Shown here in pieces: positions 11,394 through 21,126 of a stretch of 64,000 nt of DNA; within the stretch, counting starts at the first letter, position 1; each line of letters opens with the position of its first letter. The notes under the pieces were generated by a model, which saw only the letters and a list, made by a program, of their open reading frames with translations, made no database searches and was not told the DNA's origin. Source of the stretch: Erodium maritimum (Eukaryota > Streptophyta > Magnoliopsida > Geraniales > Geraniaceae). The position numbers and the translations under genes were made by a program. Where the stretch lies: assembly GCA_963921825.1 (NCBI GenBank), contig OY997592.1:23811432-23875431 (forward strand), read 5' to 3'.

Positions 11394-12551
11394 TGTATAT
11401 TGCATACCTATTTTTAGTAGGAATATTATATATGTATCCGTGTTAGACAAGGAAGGATATAATGTTAATATTGGAAATGGAGTTTTCAATGTTCTATGCA
11501 ATGATATGTTTTATACAAGTACTGACTTGGTTGGAGGATTGTACATATTAGATATGGGTAACAATGCCTCAAGTTCTATATTTTACGTTAATACCAAGAG
11601 GTCGAAATCCAACGATTTAAACCTAACTCTGTTATGGCACTGTCATTTGGGCCGCATAAACAAGAAGCGCCTATCAGCACTTCAGAAGTGAGGGCTTTCT
11701 GGTTCATTCGAATTCCATTCGATCAATAGGTGCAAGGTTTTTTTGATGGGAAAAATGATTAAAGTGCCCTTTTATCGATCGCGATGAAAGGGCGGGTGAA
11801 TTATTGGGGCTGATACACTCGAATGTGTGTAGACCAATAAGTTCACTTGGCAGGAGGGGTTTTAGCTACTTTATCACATTCACTGATGATTACAGTAAAT
11901 ATGGTTATGTCTATTCGGTGAGACATAAATCTAAAGCTTTTGATAAATTCAGAGAGTTTAAGACTAAAGTAGAAAACCAGCTCGACAAAGGTATTAAGAC
12001 ACTTCGATTGGATCGAGCTGGAAAATACTTGAGCACAGAGTTATTAGATCATCTAAAAGACAATGGGATCCTTTTGGAATGGACTCCTCCTGGGACACTG
12101 TAGTTGAAAGGTGTAGCCAAACGGAGAAATCGGACATTGTTAGACAATGGTCCGTTCCATGATTATTTGGACTGATCTCCCAATCTCTTTCTGGGGTTAT
12201 GCTCTAGAAACGACCGCATTCATAGTGAATCGGGCTTCGACGAAGGGTGTGGAAGGGACACCATTTTAAAATTGGTACGGGATGATGCCCGCTTTGTCAT
12301 TCCTAAAGATTTGTGGTTGCGAGGCTTATGTGAAACATTTGGTTTCGACTAAGCTCGAACCAAGATCTGAGATATGCACCTTTGTGTGGTATCCCAAAGC
12401 AACAAGGGGATACTACTTCTACAATCCCAGTGAGAACATGGTGTTCGTCGCATGGGGTGGGGTCTTAATGGAAAATGAGTTTTGTTTCCAAAGACGTCAT
12501 TGGGAGGACTGTGCATCTCGAAGAAATTCCAAATGGTACATATCTGTCTAA
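11296..12551 (+). pseudogene. Copia-1 integrase remnant
   Basis: The pre-integrase zinc-binding region is visible (LWHCHLG..NKKRL, about 11632-11690). It is followed by the integrase core in several frames (11804-12103) and the 'SFLKICGCEAYVK' linker region (12282-12551). The first catalytic Asp is Asn (HSNVC, near 11820). The third acidic residue, expected before RRNRTLL, is Lys (near 12115). The second Asp survives in 'LDR'. Frameshifts and stops occur near 11690, 11770 and 12100. Copia-2 carries the same Asn and Lys replacements, so they predate both insertions. Confidence 0.85.
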
Positions 12552-12639
12552 ACCAATTGACAACCCAGTAGAAAGGAGCCAGAGATTGTCGTAGAGTAAG
12601 AACCAATTCCTGTTACAATTCCGGAAGGTCCAAGGCAAT

Positions 12640-14110
12640 TTGAAAGGATCAATCTTCCACCTCCAAGATATGGTATCCGGAGGTGACACTGAAGTCATGG
12701 TGGATTACGATGATCCAGCCACCTTTAAGGAAGTCGTGGATGGGCCCGACTCCGAGTTATGGCTGGGAGCCATGAGGGAGGAGATGCAATCCATGTCGGA
12801 CAACCGAGTCTGGGAACCGGTTGATCCCATCAATGGTGTGAGGACCATCGGATGCAAATGGATCTTCAAGGTGAAGATGGACATGGACGGCAACCCTCTG
12901 ACCTACAAATCTCAACTGGTGGCGAAAGGTTATAGGCAGATCCAATAGATTGACTATGAGGAAACCTTCTCCCTATTGGCTATGGTCAAAATCGATCCAA
13001 ATTCTTCTTGACATAACTGCGTATCATAATTACGAGATATGTCATGTGGATGTCAAAACCGCTTTCCTAAATGGAAATTTGACTGAGTACATTTGTATGT
13101 CTCGGCCCAAAGGTTTTGACGATCCGAAGAATAAGGGAAAGATTTATAAGTTGTTGAAATCCATTTATGGATTGAAACGAACTTCTCAGAGTTGGATCCT
13201 TCGTTTTGATGAAGTTGTAATTGGATTTGGCTTAATCAAGAATGAGGATGAATCTTGCGTTTATAAGAAGGCTAGTGGGAGCAAGATTACCATTCTGGTT
13301 CTCATTGAAAACGTTATCCCAACCTTGCACGAGACTAAAGCTTGGTTGAGGAAGTGTTTTTCAATAAATGACTTAGGCGATGCTTCTTATATCTTAAGGA
13401 TTAAGATATGTAGAGATCGCACCAAGAGGGTCTTGGATTTAAGTTAGGGAACCTATGTGAACAAGGCATTGAGTAGGTTCTTAATGCTCGATTCAAAGAA
13501 AGGACTCTTACCCACTAGTCATGGCATTCATCTCAGCAAGACTCAGTGTATTAAGTCACCTGATGAGCTGAAAAGGATGATGAGAATCCTATGCGCCTGG
13601 GGCAGGATCGATCATATATGCCATGACATGTATGAGACCAGACGTCTCGTAAGCCTTATGTTGTACAAGTAGACATCAGTCTAACCCGGGGGAAAGATGA
13701 TGTTGAACTAGTCGTCGAAGGATGAGTAGACGCTAGTTTTCCAAGACAAATCCAGATGACTTTAGAGGTTAGTCAGGATATGTGTTTATGCTGAATGGCA
13801 GAGCTTTAGCTGGGAGAGCGTAAAGCAAGATACCATTGCCAAATCTACGACAAAGGCCAAGTACATGGATGCTGCAGAGGCAGCTAAGGAGCCTATGTGG
13901 ATTTGGAAATTCACGGCAGGGTTGGGTGTAATTAAAAACCCATCCAGCTCGGTGAATCCATTTTGCGACAACACAAGGGCCATTGCGCAAGCTAAAAGCC
14001 CAGACCGCATAACAAATCCAAACATGTACTACGGCGTATCCACCTAATCAGAGAAATACTGAACTGAGGTGAAGTGAAGATAACCTATATTGCAACATAT
14101 GATAACATAG
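12640..14110 (+). pseudogene. Copia-1 reverse transcriptase and RNase H remnant
   Basis: 12640-12948 holds the start of the RT domain ('VRTIGCKWIFKVK'). 12950-13447 continues it with 'VDVKTAFLNGNL', which includes one catalytic Asp. The Y-V-D-D active-site box is absent: at 13292-13318 the text goes from Leu-Val-Leu straight to Ile-Glu-Asn-Val. RNase H follows in pieces: 13457-13672 for the connection, and 13865-14047 with 'DAAEAAKE' and 'CDNTRAIAQAK'. Stops at 12946, 13445 and 13670 break the frame. Copia-2 also lacks the Y-V-D-D box. Confidence 0.88.
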
Positions 14111-14203
14111 CCAACCCTTTGACTAAGGTAGTGTTGCTGCCTAAACATGTTAGACATGTAAATTCGATGGGGACATATTGGAGTTTAGATTGGAACTAGG
14201 GAA

Positions 14204-14215
14204 AGTGGGAGATTG
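14204..14215 (+). promoter_or_regulatory. Copia-1 polypurine tract
   Basis: 'aaagtgggagat' is directly before the 3' LTR and is the usual copia plus-strand priming site. The same tract abuts the copia-2 3' LTR on the minus strand. Confidence 0.88.
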
Positions 14216-15901
14216 TTAGTCTTAGTCCCCGTAGTTCAATCCTAAATGTCCAAATGTATATATCATCGTTAGCAATAAATTTAAAGCGGCTTTATATTAC
14301 TTATGTGTTGGAGTAATATATCGATGTGTGCTCTGATCTGTGCCCACAATGCGAATAGAACCATAGATCGAGACAGATCACACTCGATGGGTACCTAGTC
14401 AACAAAGCTTCACTAGAAGCGACTAGTATGAAAGATGGCACTTTATGGCTTACGTTCTGTTAGTCATTGGAATGGGATTCCGGAGTCTGATCATAGATAT
14501 CATGCGGGACATGATATTGGACGACCCGGCCTAAATATGTGCCATAGATTAAGTCATGAACATATTCAGTGTCGTAGCTTGTCATGTATCCTTAGACCAA
14601 GGAGTCTTTGTGATTGCTATGTAGTCAACAAATGAGTTTGACCTGAGCCTAACGTTGTCCGTAACAGGGCTTCCATAACGGCCAGGATTGGCTTGGGGAC
14701 GGGCTACATGAGCGACACGAAAGACGGCTAAGGGATTTATCCCTCATACTGAGGTATGGGAAAGATATCGGTTCTCGGCCGCTTGATCGAGAGTGACTGA
14801 AAGAACAGCAAGGCCATGCATATGATACTGGGTATCATATATTCGGTCATCTCACATATCAAGGAACGGTGATTGAGAATAATAAGGATGACGACTCTAT
14901 GCCTTATCTCAATCAGGATATCGGAGATAAAAGGATAATGACAGGGACGACGGAAAGGTTAGAATCGACAGGGTCGATTCGTTATGCAGTGTCAGGCAAT
15001 ACTAAAGTCTCGTTAGTTGCCACTTAAATAGGATCAAGTAAAATGGGATTTTACGTTGATCTATTGACATGCATAAACCTAAGGGTCACACCGGAGGATG
15101 AAAATCATTAACACATTTATGGAGAATGGCCAAAAGGGAGTTGTCTCGGGACATGACCAAAACTGGGTTTTGGGTCATGTGCCCGTATGTGAATAGGACT
15201 TTACGGATCAAGACAAGGCTTGGAGTCTTGGGATTGATCGCGTCGGATAATGTTGAACATTTTCGGTATGGAAGGCTTGAAGGCGATGAGCGAATCACGG
15301 GACCTCGTTGGAAATGGCCACGGGCCATGTTCCAAGAGGCCCATGAAAGGCCCATGCAACCAAGGCCCATGGAACTAATTAATCAAGTCTTGATTAATTA
15401 GTACTAAGTAAGCAAGACAAGGATTAAGGTGTGGGTGATTCACCACCTAACCCAATCTTGTCTTGCCATACTTTGTCCTATTTACACCTTACGTGTCACC
15501 ATGCTTGTCCCATGCCTTTAGTTGGACAAGTATGGGGTTTGCTATGTTAAAGTCATCTTTTTTCAACATAACAAACACAAGACAAGAATAGAAAACACAA
15601 CTTCTCTCCCCCTTGCCTTGCAATTTCGGGTTTGGCAAGTTCCCACCTCCATTTTTGTGTTCTTGAGTCCTCAAAGAGAAGAACTACGTGGCTTTGATTC
15701 CCATGTGGATACGTAGGCGTCTTGGAGACTCAAGCCAATCATTCGTTAACCGGTGTTCTTGTTTTGGTAAGAAATAGTGCTGAATTTTTCTCTTGTGAAT
15801 CCATTCTTTGTTAGTTGTTTCATGGTTTTAATCGTCTCTTGGTTTTCATTGATTTTCCGCTGCGAGTTGGTTCATCTCCAACCCTACCTCGAGACCTAAC
15901 A
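14216..15901 (+). mobile_element. Copia-1 3' LTR (1686 bp)
   Basis: The LTR starts TGTTAGTC and ends ..CCTAACA, followed by the 'atatt' target duplication. It is nearly the same as 4514-6201; about two dozen mismatches were seen by eye. The open frames inside are shared by all four copies of this LTR and show no family resemblance, so they are not genes. Confidence 0.95.
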
Positions 15902-17206
15902 ATATTGACTGTGGACCCTACGGGGCATTGGTTGATTGATCATGCGGGATATTGATTGTGGACCCTGCGGGGCATTGGCTGATTGATCCTGCGTGATATT
16001 GGTTGTGGACCCTGCGGGGCATTGGTTGGTGATCCGGTATGGTACCCACACTATTGAGGATTCCGGTGTAGGGTAGTATCATAGCCGATGGTTGGTTTAC
16101 CATGCGGGGATGATTATTGGTGATCCGGTATGGTACCCACATCGTAGAGGATTCCGGTGTGGGGTAGTATCATAGCCGTTGGATGGTTGACCCTACGGGG
16201 AATGGTACCTACATCTTTGAGGATTCCGGTGTAGGGTGGTATAATGGTTATTGTTGATACGGTATGATACCTGCACCGTTGAGGATTCCGGTGTAGGGTG
16301 GTATAACGGTTATTGTTGATATGGTATGGTACCTACACCGTTGAGGATTCCGGTGTAGGGTGGTATAATGGTGATTGCTGATGCGGTATGGTACCTCCAC
16401 CGTTGAGGATTCCGGTGTAGGGTAGTATCATAGCCGAGGGATTGTTATTCTGTTGCATCCCGATGACATATGGTCCTTTGGGGGCATTTCCGAGAATCCC
16501 GACGATAAGCGTCCCTCAGGGATTGTTACCGGTAGCCCGATGTATGTGCCTCCTCTAGACCGAGGGAAAATCTGACATGACACAAGTACTCTTGTGGATC
16601 GGAGTATAGGATCCGATATGACACAAGAACCTATTCGTGGATCGGAGTATGGATTTGAGCTGTTAGTGTGATATTCACTTGATTCCATTTTAGTAGTTAT
16701 TAAATCTTTAGATCACTTTTCACTTATTCTCCTGAAAGTTGTTGTTATCTTTAAGAATGTGATATTAATCTTATCTTGCTCAATTTACAGCACCATATTG
16801 ATTTAAAGTATTAATTGTAATATGTGTCGTCGTGCTAAAGTAGTTTTCTTACTAAATCGAGGTTAAACCGTTTATGATTTTCCCTACTGAGCGTAAGCTC
16901 ACCCCTATTTGTTTTATTGACTGTTTATACAGGCGTGCTTGATGAGTAGTGGACTCGAGGCTCGGGAGCTTCAAGAGAGTCTGGGCATTATGGTCTTAGA
17001 GACGTCTTTTGATCACCGTAGTGAACCCCATGTTTTACGTATTCCTTATGGAGCCTCGACTCTTAATTATGATTTGGAACATGTTATTCGAGTATTTTAT
17101 AGGAACCTTTGAGTATTAATCGGTTTTTATTATTCTTTTGTTATTATTTAATTATCAACTCAAGTCGCGTCTCGAGTCCGGCCAAAACCGGATTTGGGGC
17201 GTGACA
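15902..17206 (+). mobile_element. Solo LTR A, right segment
   Basis: This continues LTR A after the copia-1 target duplication. It includes a minisatellite, the conserved hairpin near 16888-16901, and the terminus GGGGCGTGACA at 17206. The 'actgt' duplication follows at 17207-17211, and the LINE ORF1 then resumes. Confidence 0.88.
16027..16440 (+). repeat. Minisatellite in LTR A (units of about 60-75 bp)
   Basis: About six units contain 'gaggattccggtgtagggt' followed by 'ggtataatgg' or 'agtatcatagccg'. Preceding it at 15907-16025 are three units of a different repeat built on 'tgtggaccctgcggggcat'. The two repeats differ from the LTR B minisatellite although they occupy a similar place. Confidence 0.9.
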
Positions 17207-17211
17207 ACTGT

Positions 17212-18545
17212 GGCCTAACCGGAGTTGCATGATTCAGCGACAACACTCCAGGATGGGATCTCATCCTACTCTATTGAAGATGACGAGGAGGTTGAGGTTG
17301 TAGTCCCGTCTTCTCTGGCTGCCCCCGGATCATCGCCCGACAATAATGGGGGCTGTTAGGGAAGATGTGGACGTCTACACCACCTTGGAAAGAGGTCTTA
17401 CTCTATATCATCACCACTATGTGGGGTCGGGCAGCAGAGGGCCTTTTCATCAAGCATCTCGAGCCGAGCCTCTTTGGCTTCCATTTCTAGACGGTGGAGG
17501 AGCGTTCATAGGTCCGAAGGAATGAGCCCTGGTGCTTCGATGGGAAGCCCCTCTTGCTCGGTGATTTGGACCCCTATGCTCGGGACCTTCCCTCGTTGGA
17601 CCAGATGCAACTCTAGGTTCACGTCTGGGGCCTACCGCCGTTGGTTTGGACGAAGGACATTGAGGAGTCGATCGGGGGCGCACTAGGAGTTTGTGTGGAG
17701 GTATCCTGCGACTAGTGGGGCATGTGATGGGGGTATTGTGTGGGTGCGCTACTAGCGCCTTATTGAGCGCCCCCTCAGACAGAGTCTGGTGCTACGCTTC
17801 AAAGAATTCCCGCACCCCATCAAGGTTGACCTCACCTACACAAAGCTCCCGATTTTTTGCTTCGACTGTAGGAGAATGGGGCACGTGGTGCGGGATTGCG
17901 AGCTGGTAATACGGGGTACCCTGAGGTATGACACCTCTCTCATAGAGTTTCAGAGGAATAAGCAGGTAAAGTCATATACAACAGACTAGAATGAGTTACC
18001 GAGCGTACCCCTAGGGCTCTGGAGGTTTTCCCCAAGCACTGTATCTAAGGGCTCCTCATCTCAGGCGAGGAGTCTCTGTGTTTCCCCAAGCACTGTATCT
18101 AACCATACAGAGCCTCGAGTTAACACCCAACCTAGAATGGTGGACCTAAGCTGGAAAATTTTGGTGACCGGATGGGTCTCTGTTAGTCGGGCCACTAAAG
18201 TTTCAGCGCCCATTCCGCTTGGGCGTATAGATGTTGGGGGAACTGCTATTGGAGGAGTTAAGAGAACCGTTTCTGATGCTCCACGAGATGACCAAGCGAG
18301 GGCTGGAAAACAGCCTCGCCATGAAGAATGTTAGATTCTCTATGCTTTAGGGACTAGCTCCGGGAGGGGTCTTTGGTAAAAGCTTTGCCTCCTACCATTG
18401 ATGCAGTCCTTGATCAGGTTCTAGTAATTTAAAGATTAACGTAATTTATGTTCTTTGTCTGTTCTTCATCGTGGTCAGGGAAAATATTCCCTGGCGCACA
18501 TCTTATGTAATAAGTTTCTAATTTATAATACTGTACCTTTTAGTC
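17212..18545 (+). pseudogene. LINE copy 1, right part: ORF1 C-terminal half and 3' end
   Basis: ORF1 resumes after solo LTR A with an acidic 'DDEEVEVVVP' stretch (matching about 39978-40005). A DUF4283-like region follows (17540-17700, 'LLGDLDPYAR'). Then comes an intact CX2CX4HX4C knuckle (CFDCRRMGHVVRDC, 17858-17899) and a C terminus ending 'GKQPRHEEC' at 18334. Internal stops (about 17345, 17611, 17988) show it is dead. After ORF1 only about 210 bp remain before an A-rich end. No endonuclease or RT frame follows, although the first bases after ORF1 resemble the start of a LINE ORF2. Confidence 0.85.
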
Positions 18546-18572
18546 AAAAAAATGGAAATTGCATGTCACAAC

Positions 18573-18599
<27 letters not shown>
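18573..18599. repeat. (TA)n microsatellite, left border of MITE 1
   Basis: A pure TA array of about 13 units begins the MITE chain, 28 bp after the A-rich end of LINE copy 1. Confidence 0.95.
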
Positions 18600-18603
<4 letters not shown>

Positions 18604-18848
18604 ACATTCAGGTACAAACTTGTATCTTTCGTACAAAATACAAACTATCGATTTGGGCCATTGGATTGTGGAATCAAAGACCCAAATTTAAACAAAAATC
18701 ATTAATGATCAAGTTATTAATGCATAACTTTGTAATTAATTTCGTAATTAGTCACCCCCCTGAATTTCGGTGGCCGTCCGATCTCCTAAATCGATGGTCC
18801 AAATTGGTTTGTATTTTACATCTTAATTTCGATTTGTACCTGAAAGTT

Positions 18849-18850
<2 letters not shown>
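18600..18850. mobile_element. MITE 1 between (TA)n arrays
   Basis: A non-coding element of about 250 bp with imperfect terminal inverted repeats. The left end 'acattcaggtacaaac' and following 'aaaatacaaact' pair with the right end 'gtttgtatttta' and 'gatttgtacctgaaagt'. It is flanked on both sides by (TA)n. The short word 'cctgaaagttcc' recurs at 18925-18936 between two TA arrays, so the right tip was duplicated. Confidence 0.75.
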
Positions 18851-18927
<77 letters not shown>

Positions 18928-18962
18928 GAAAGTTCCTATATATATATATATATATATATATA
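18851..18962. repeat. Two (TA)n arrays separated by a duplicated MITE tip
   Basis: TA runs at 18851-18924 and 18937-18962 are separated by 'cctgaaagttcc'. Open frames of Tyr-Ile repeats across here are translation artefacts. Confidence 0.95.
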
Positions 18963-19438
18963 ACTGGTATCCAATACAAACCAGTCTTATCGTGAAAACT
19001 AAGGACTAATCAAAGTCATAGCATACGGCTAAGGTGATGTCGCTAAAGCGCGCATGTTATTGACACATGGCCTTTTCCGCGCGCATCGTGTGTTGACCAT
19101 GCATGTAGTGTGCATGATACTAGCACTCTGTATTTATAAGGTACTAGCACCTGTGTATGCAAGGTACCATCACTATGTTGTGTAAGGTATCGGTACTGTT
19201 ACGTGTGAGGAACCAACACTTTGCATAGTATCAACACTCTATGTGTGAGTGTCAGCACTCTGTATGTAGGTATCAGCACCGTGTTAGGTAATGTACCAGT
19301 ACTTGGTGCGCGCATCAGCAACAGAGTGTCCACATGTCAACATCTTGCGTGCCTTGATGATATCAGCGCGCGCGCATCTCGCGACTCAGATTGGTCCATA
19401 GTTTTCACAATAATGGGTGGTTTGTATTTGATACATGT
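18963..19438. mobile_element. MITE 2 between (TA)n arrays
   Basis: About 476 bp with inverted ends of about 50 bp: left 'ggtatccaatacaaacca' and 'cgtgaaaactaaggac', right 'gtccatagttttcac' and 'tggtttgtatttgatac'. The interior has repeated short words around 'agcactctgt' and 'gtatcagcacc', and GC-rich 'gcgcgcgc' blocks. There is no coding capacity. The ends are related to MITEs 1, 3 and 4. Confidence 0.8.
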
Positions 19439-19452
19439 TATATATATATATA
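19439..19452. repeat. (TA)n array between MITE 2 and MITE 3
   Basis: A short TA array ends exactly where the 'gggtagctatcc' end of MITE 3 begins. Confidence 0.9.
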
Positions 19453-19888
19453 GGGTAGCTATCCAGTAAAAACCATCCTTATTGTGCAAACTACAAACCA
19501 ATCTAAGCCACAGGAAGCGGTCAAAGTGACGTCAGCAGAGCGCGCGCGATGCTGACACGTGGCCGCTTCGCGCGCGCCTCTGCCCACGCGCGCGCGGGTG
19601 CTGATCGTTTACAAGCACGGTGCTGATAGTTTAGTACAAATGCAAACTATTAGCACCGTTCTATTCAACCTATCAGTATTGTGCGCGCGCGCACCAGCAG
19701 CGCGCGCGCGCCCACGTGTCAGCACCTGGTGAGTTCGTAGTTTGCACAATAAGGTGCGGTGTTTTATATATTTAATTGCCACGTGTCAGCATCTGGTGCG
19801 CTCTGCTGACATCACTTTATGGGGATCCTATGGCTCTCATTGGTTCGTAGTTTGCACAATAAGGGGTGGTTTGTACCTGATACCAACT
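19453..19888. mobile_element. MITE 3 between (TA)n arrays
   Basis: Inverted ends of about 50 bp: left 'ccttattgtgcaaactac' and right 'gtagtttgcacaataagg', with outer 'tatccagtaaaaacca' against 'tggtttgtacctgata'. The subterminal parts carry 'cacgtg' motifs and 'gcgcgcgc' runs. An internal junction at about 19740-19780 suggests two right arms are present. No protein is encoded. Confidence 0.82.
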
Positions 19889-20022
19889 ATATATATATAT
19901 GTATATTTCATTGCCACGTGTCAGCATCTGGTGCGCTCTGCTGACATCACTTTATGGGGATCCTATGGCTCTCATTGGTTCGTAGTTTGAACAATAAGGG
20001 GTGGTTTGTACCTGATACCAAC
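19889..20022. repeat. MITE 4: duplicated right arm with a (TA)n spacer
   Basis: 19907-20022 nearly repeats about 19775-19888 ('attgccacgtgtcagcatc' to 'cctgataccaact'), separated by the TA tract 19889-19906. Only about one base change was seen, so the duplication is recent. It lacks a left inverted end. Confidence 0.85.

Positions 20023-20055
<33 letters not shown>
20023..20055. repeat. (TA)n then (GA)n microsatellites
   Basis: A TA array to about 20036 passes into a GA array to 20055. It is the right boundary of the MITE chain. Confidence 0.95.
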
Positions 20056-20346
20056 TATCGGCTGCGACAACATCATAGAATACGACCATACGATTCTCGT
20101 TCTCAATTGTGGATCCTGGATGGTGATGCACAATCTATGGTCGAAACAGTACGAGCGATATGAGCTCCTTCCAAAACACCAACACACTCCTCTCTGGGGT
20201 ATATTTGTCCTTTCATCGTCATATAACTGTCGAGTTCCCTATTTTGAAAACAATTCTGAGAGTAATAACTATCGAGTTCCCTATTTTGATACTGAGAGAG
20301 ACGCAAGCAGCAATCATCTTATAAATCTAAACTTGAGATTCAGTCT

Positions 20347-20757
20347 TCAGAAATCGAAAACCGAGAATAATAGGTTGTTCTCAAAACTGACAGCACAAAA
20401 TTCCAGATTAACCAAAACTTCAACATCAGCTTCATAATTTTTGGATGGATGGGCAGGAGAGGATGGTGTAGTTTGCTTGCAAGGTTTGATGGTAATTCTT
20501 TCGTTGGATGGTGTGTGATGTTGGTGTTGTGGTTGTTTTAGCTTACTTTCAACTTCATCATCAGAGGCTTGGTTTGGGTCATCTATGAACAAAGAAGTTG
20601 TTAGAGGCATTTCTTTGACTGGCTGTTAATCCGGATATGGATATTGCCAATCTGGTAAATATTCTTACGGGTGGACATATGTGTCTAGTGGAGGAGGATA
20701 ACCATAGGATGGTTTGTTCCATTGGTCGGTATGGTCCGAAGAAAATTGGGGTGTGCA
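20347..20757 (-). pseudogene. Unidentified coding remnant, minus strand
   Basis: Read on the minus strand from about 20757 to 20347 the text looks protein-like: a Tyr/Pro-rich stretch (SYGYPPPLD), one or two in-frame stops, then 87 codons from 20610 with an acidic segment and His/Gln/Pro-rich linker (QPQHQHH). I do not recognise the family. Its upstream end is cut by the TIR element at 20766. It may be a gene fragment or part of an unidentified transposon. Confidence 0.3.
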
Positions 20758-21126
20758 GTAAGTGCGTTCTAAAAGTCGGGCCTAGGCGGGGATTAATCGG
20801 CGCTTATGCGGGGATTTTTAGAGCACCGACCTGATTTTAACAACTCGGACGACTCGAGGCGGATTTAAAAAAATCGGGTCAATCCCCACCTAGGTGGGGA
20901 TTAATCGGTCATAGGCAGGGATTAATCGGTTCCTAGGAGAAAAGTTTTACAACACTCATCCGATTTTTAAGGTTTTATCTTAAATATTCGTTATTAATCA
21001 TTTTATATAATTCATTTTATTATTATAAAAAAATATATTAAATAAATGTAATTTTTATTTTAAATTAATTGTAAAATTAATAATCATAGATGATATACAC
21101 TTACATCTTAAATAATTATGGATGTT

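Noticed and set aside
18552..18979. Frames with long Tyr-Ile repeats
   Set aside because: Translation of (TA)n arrays and MITE ends.
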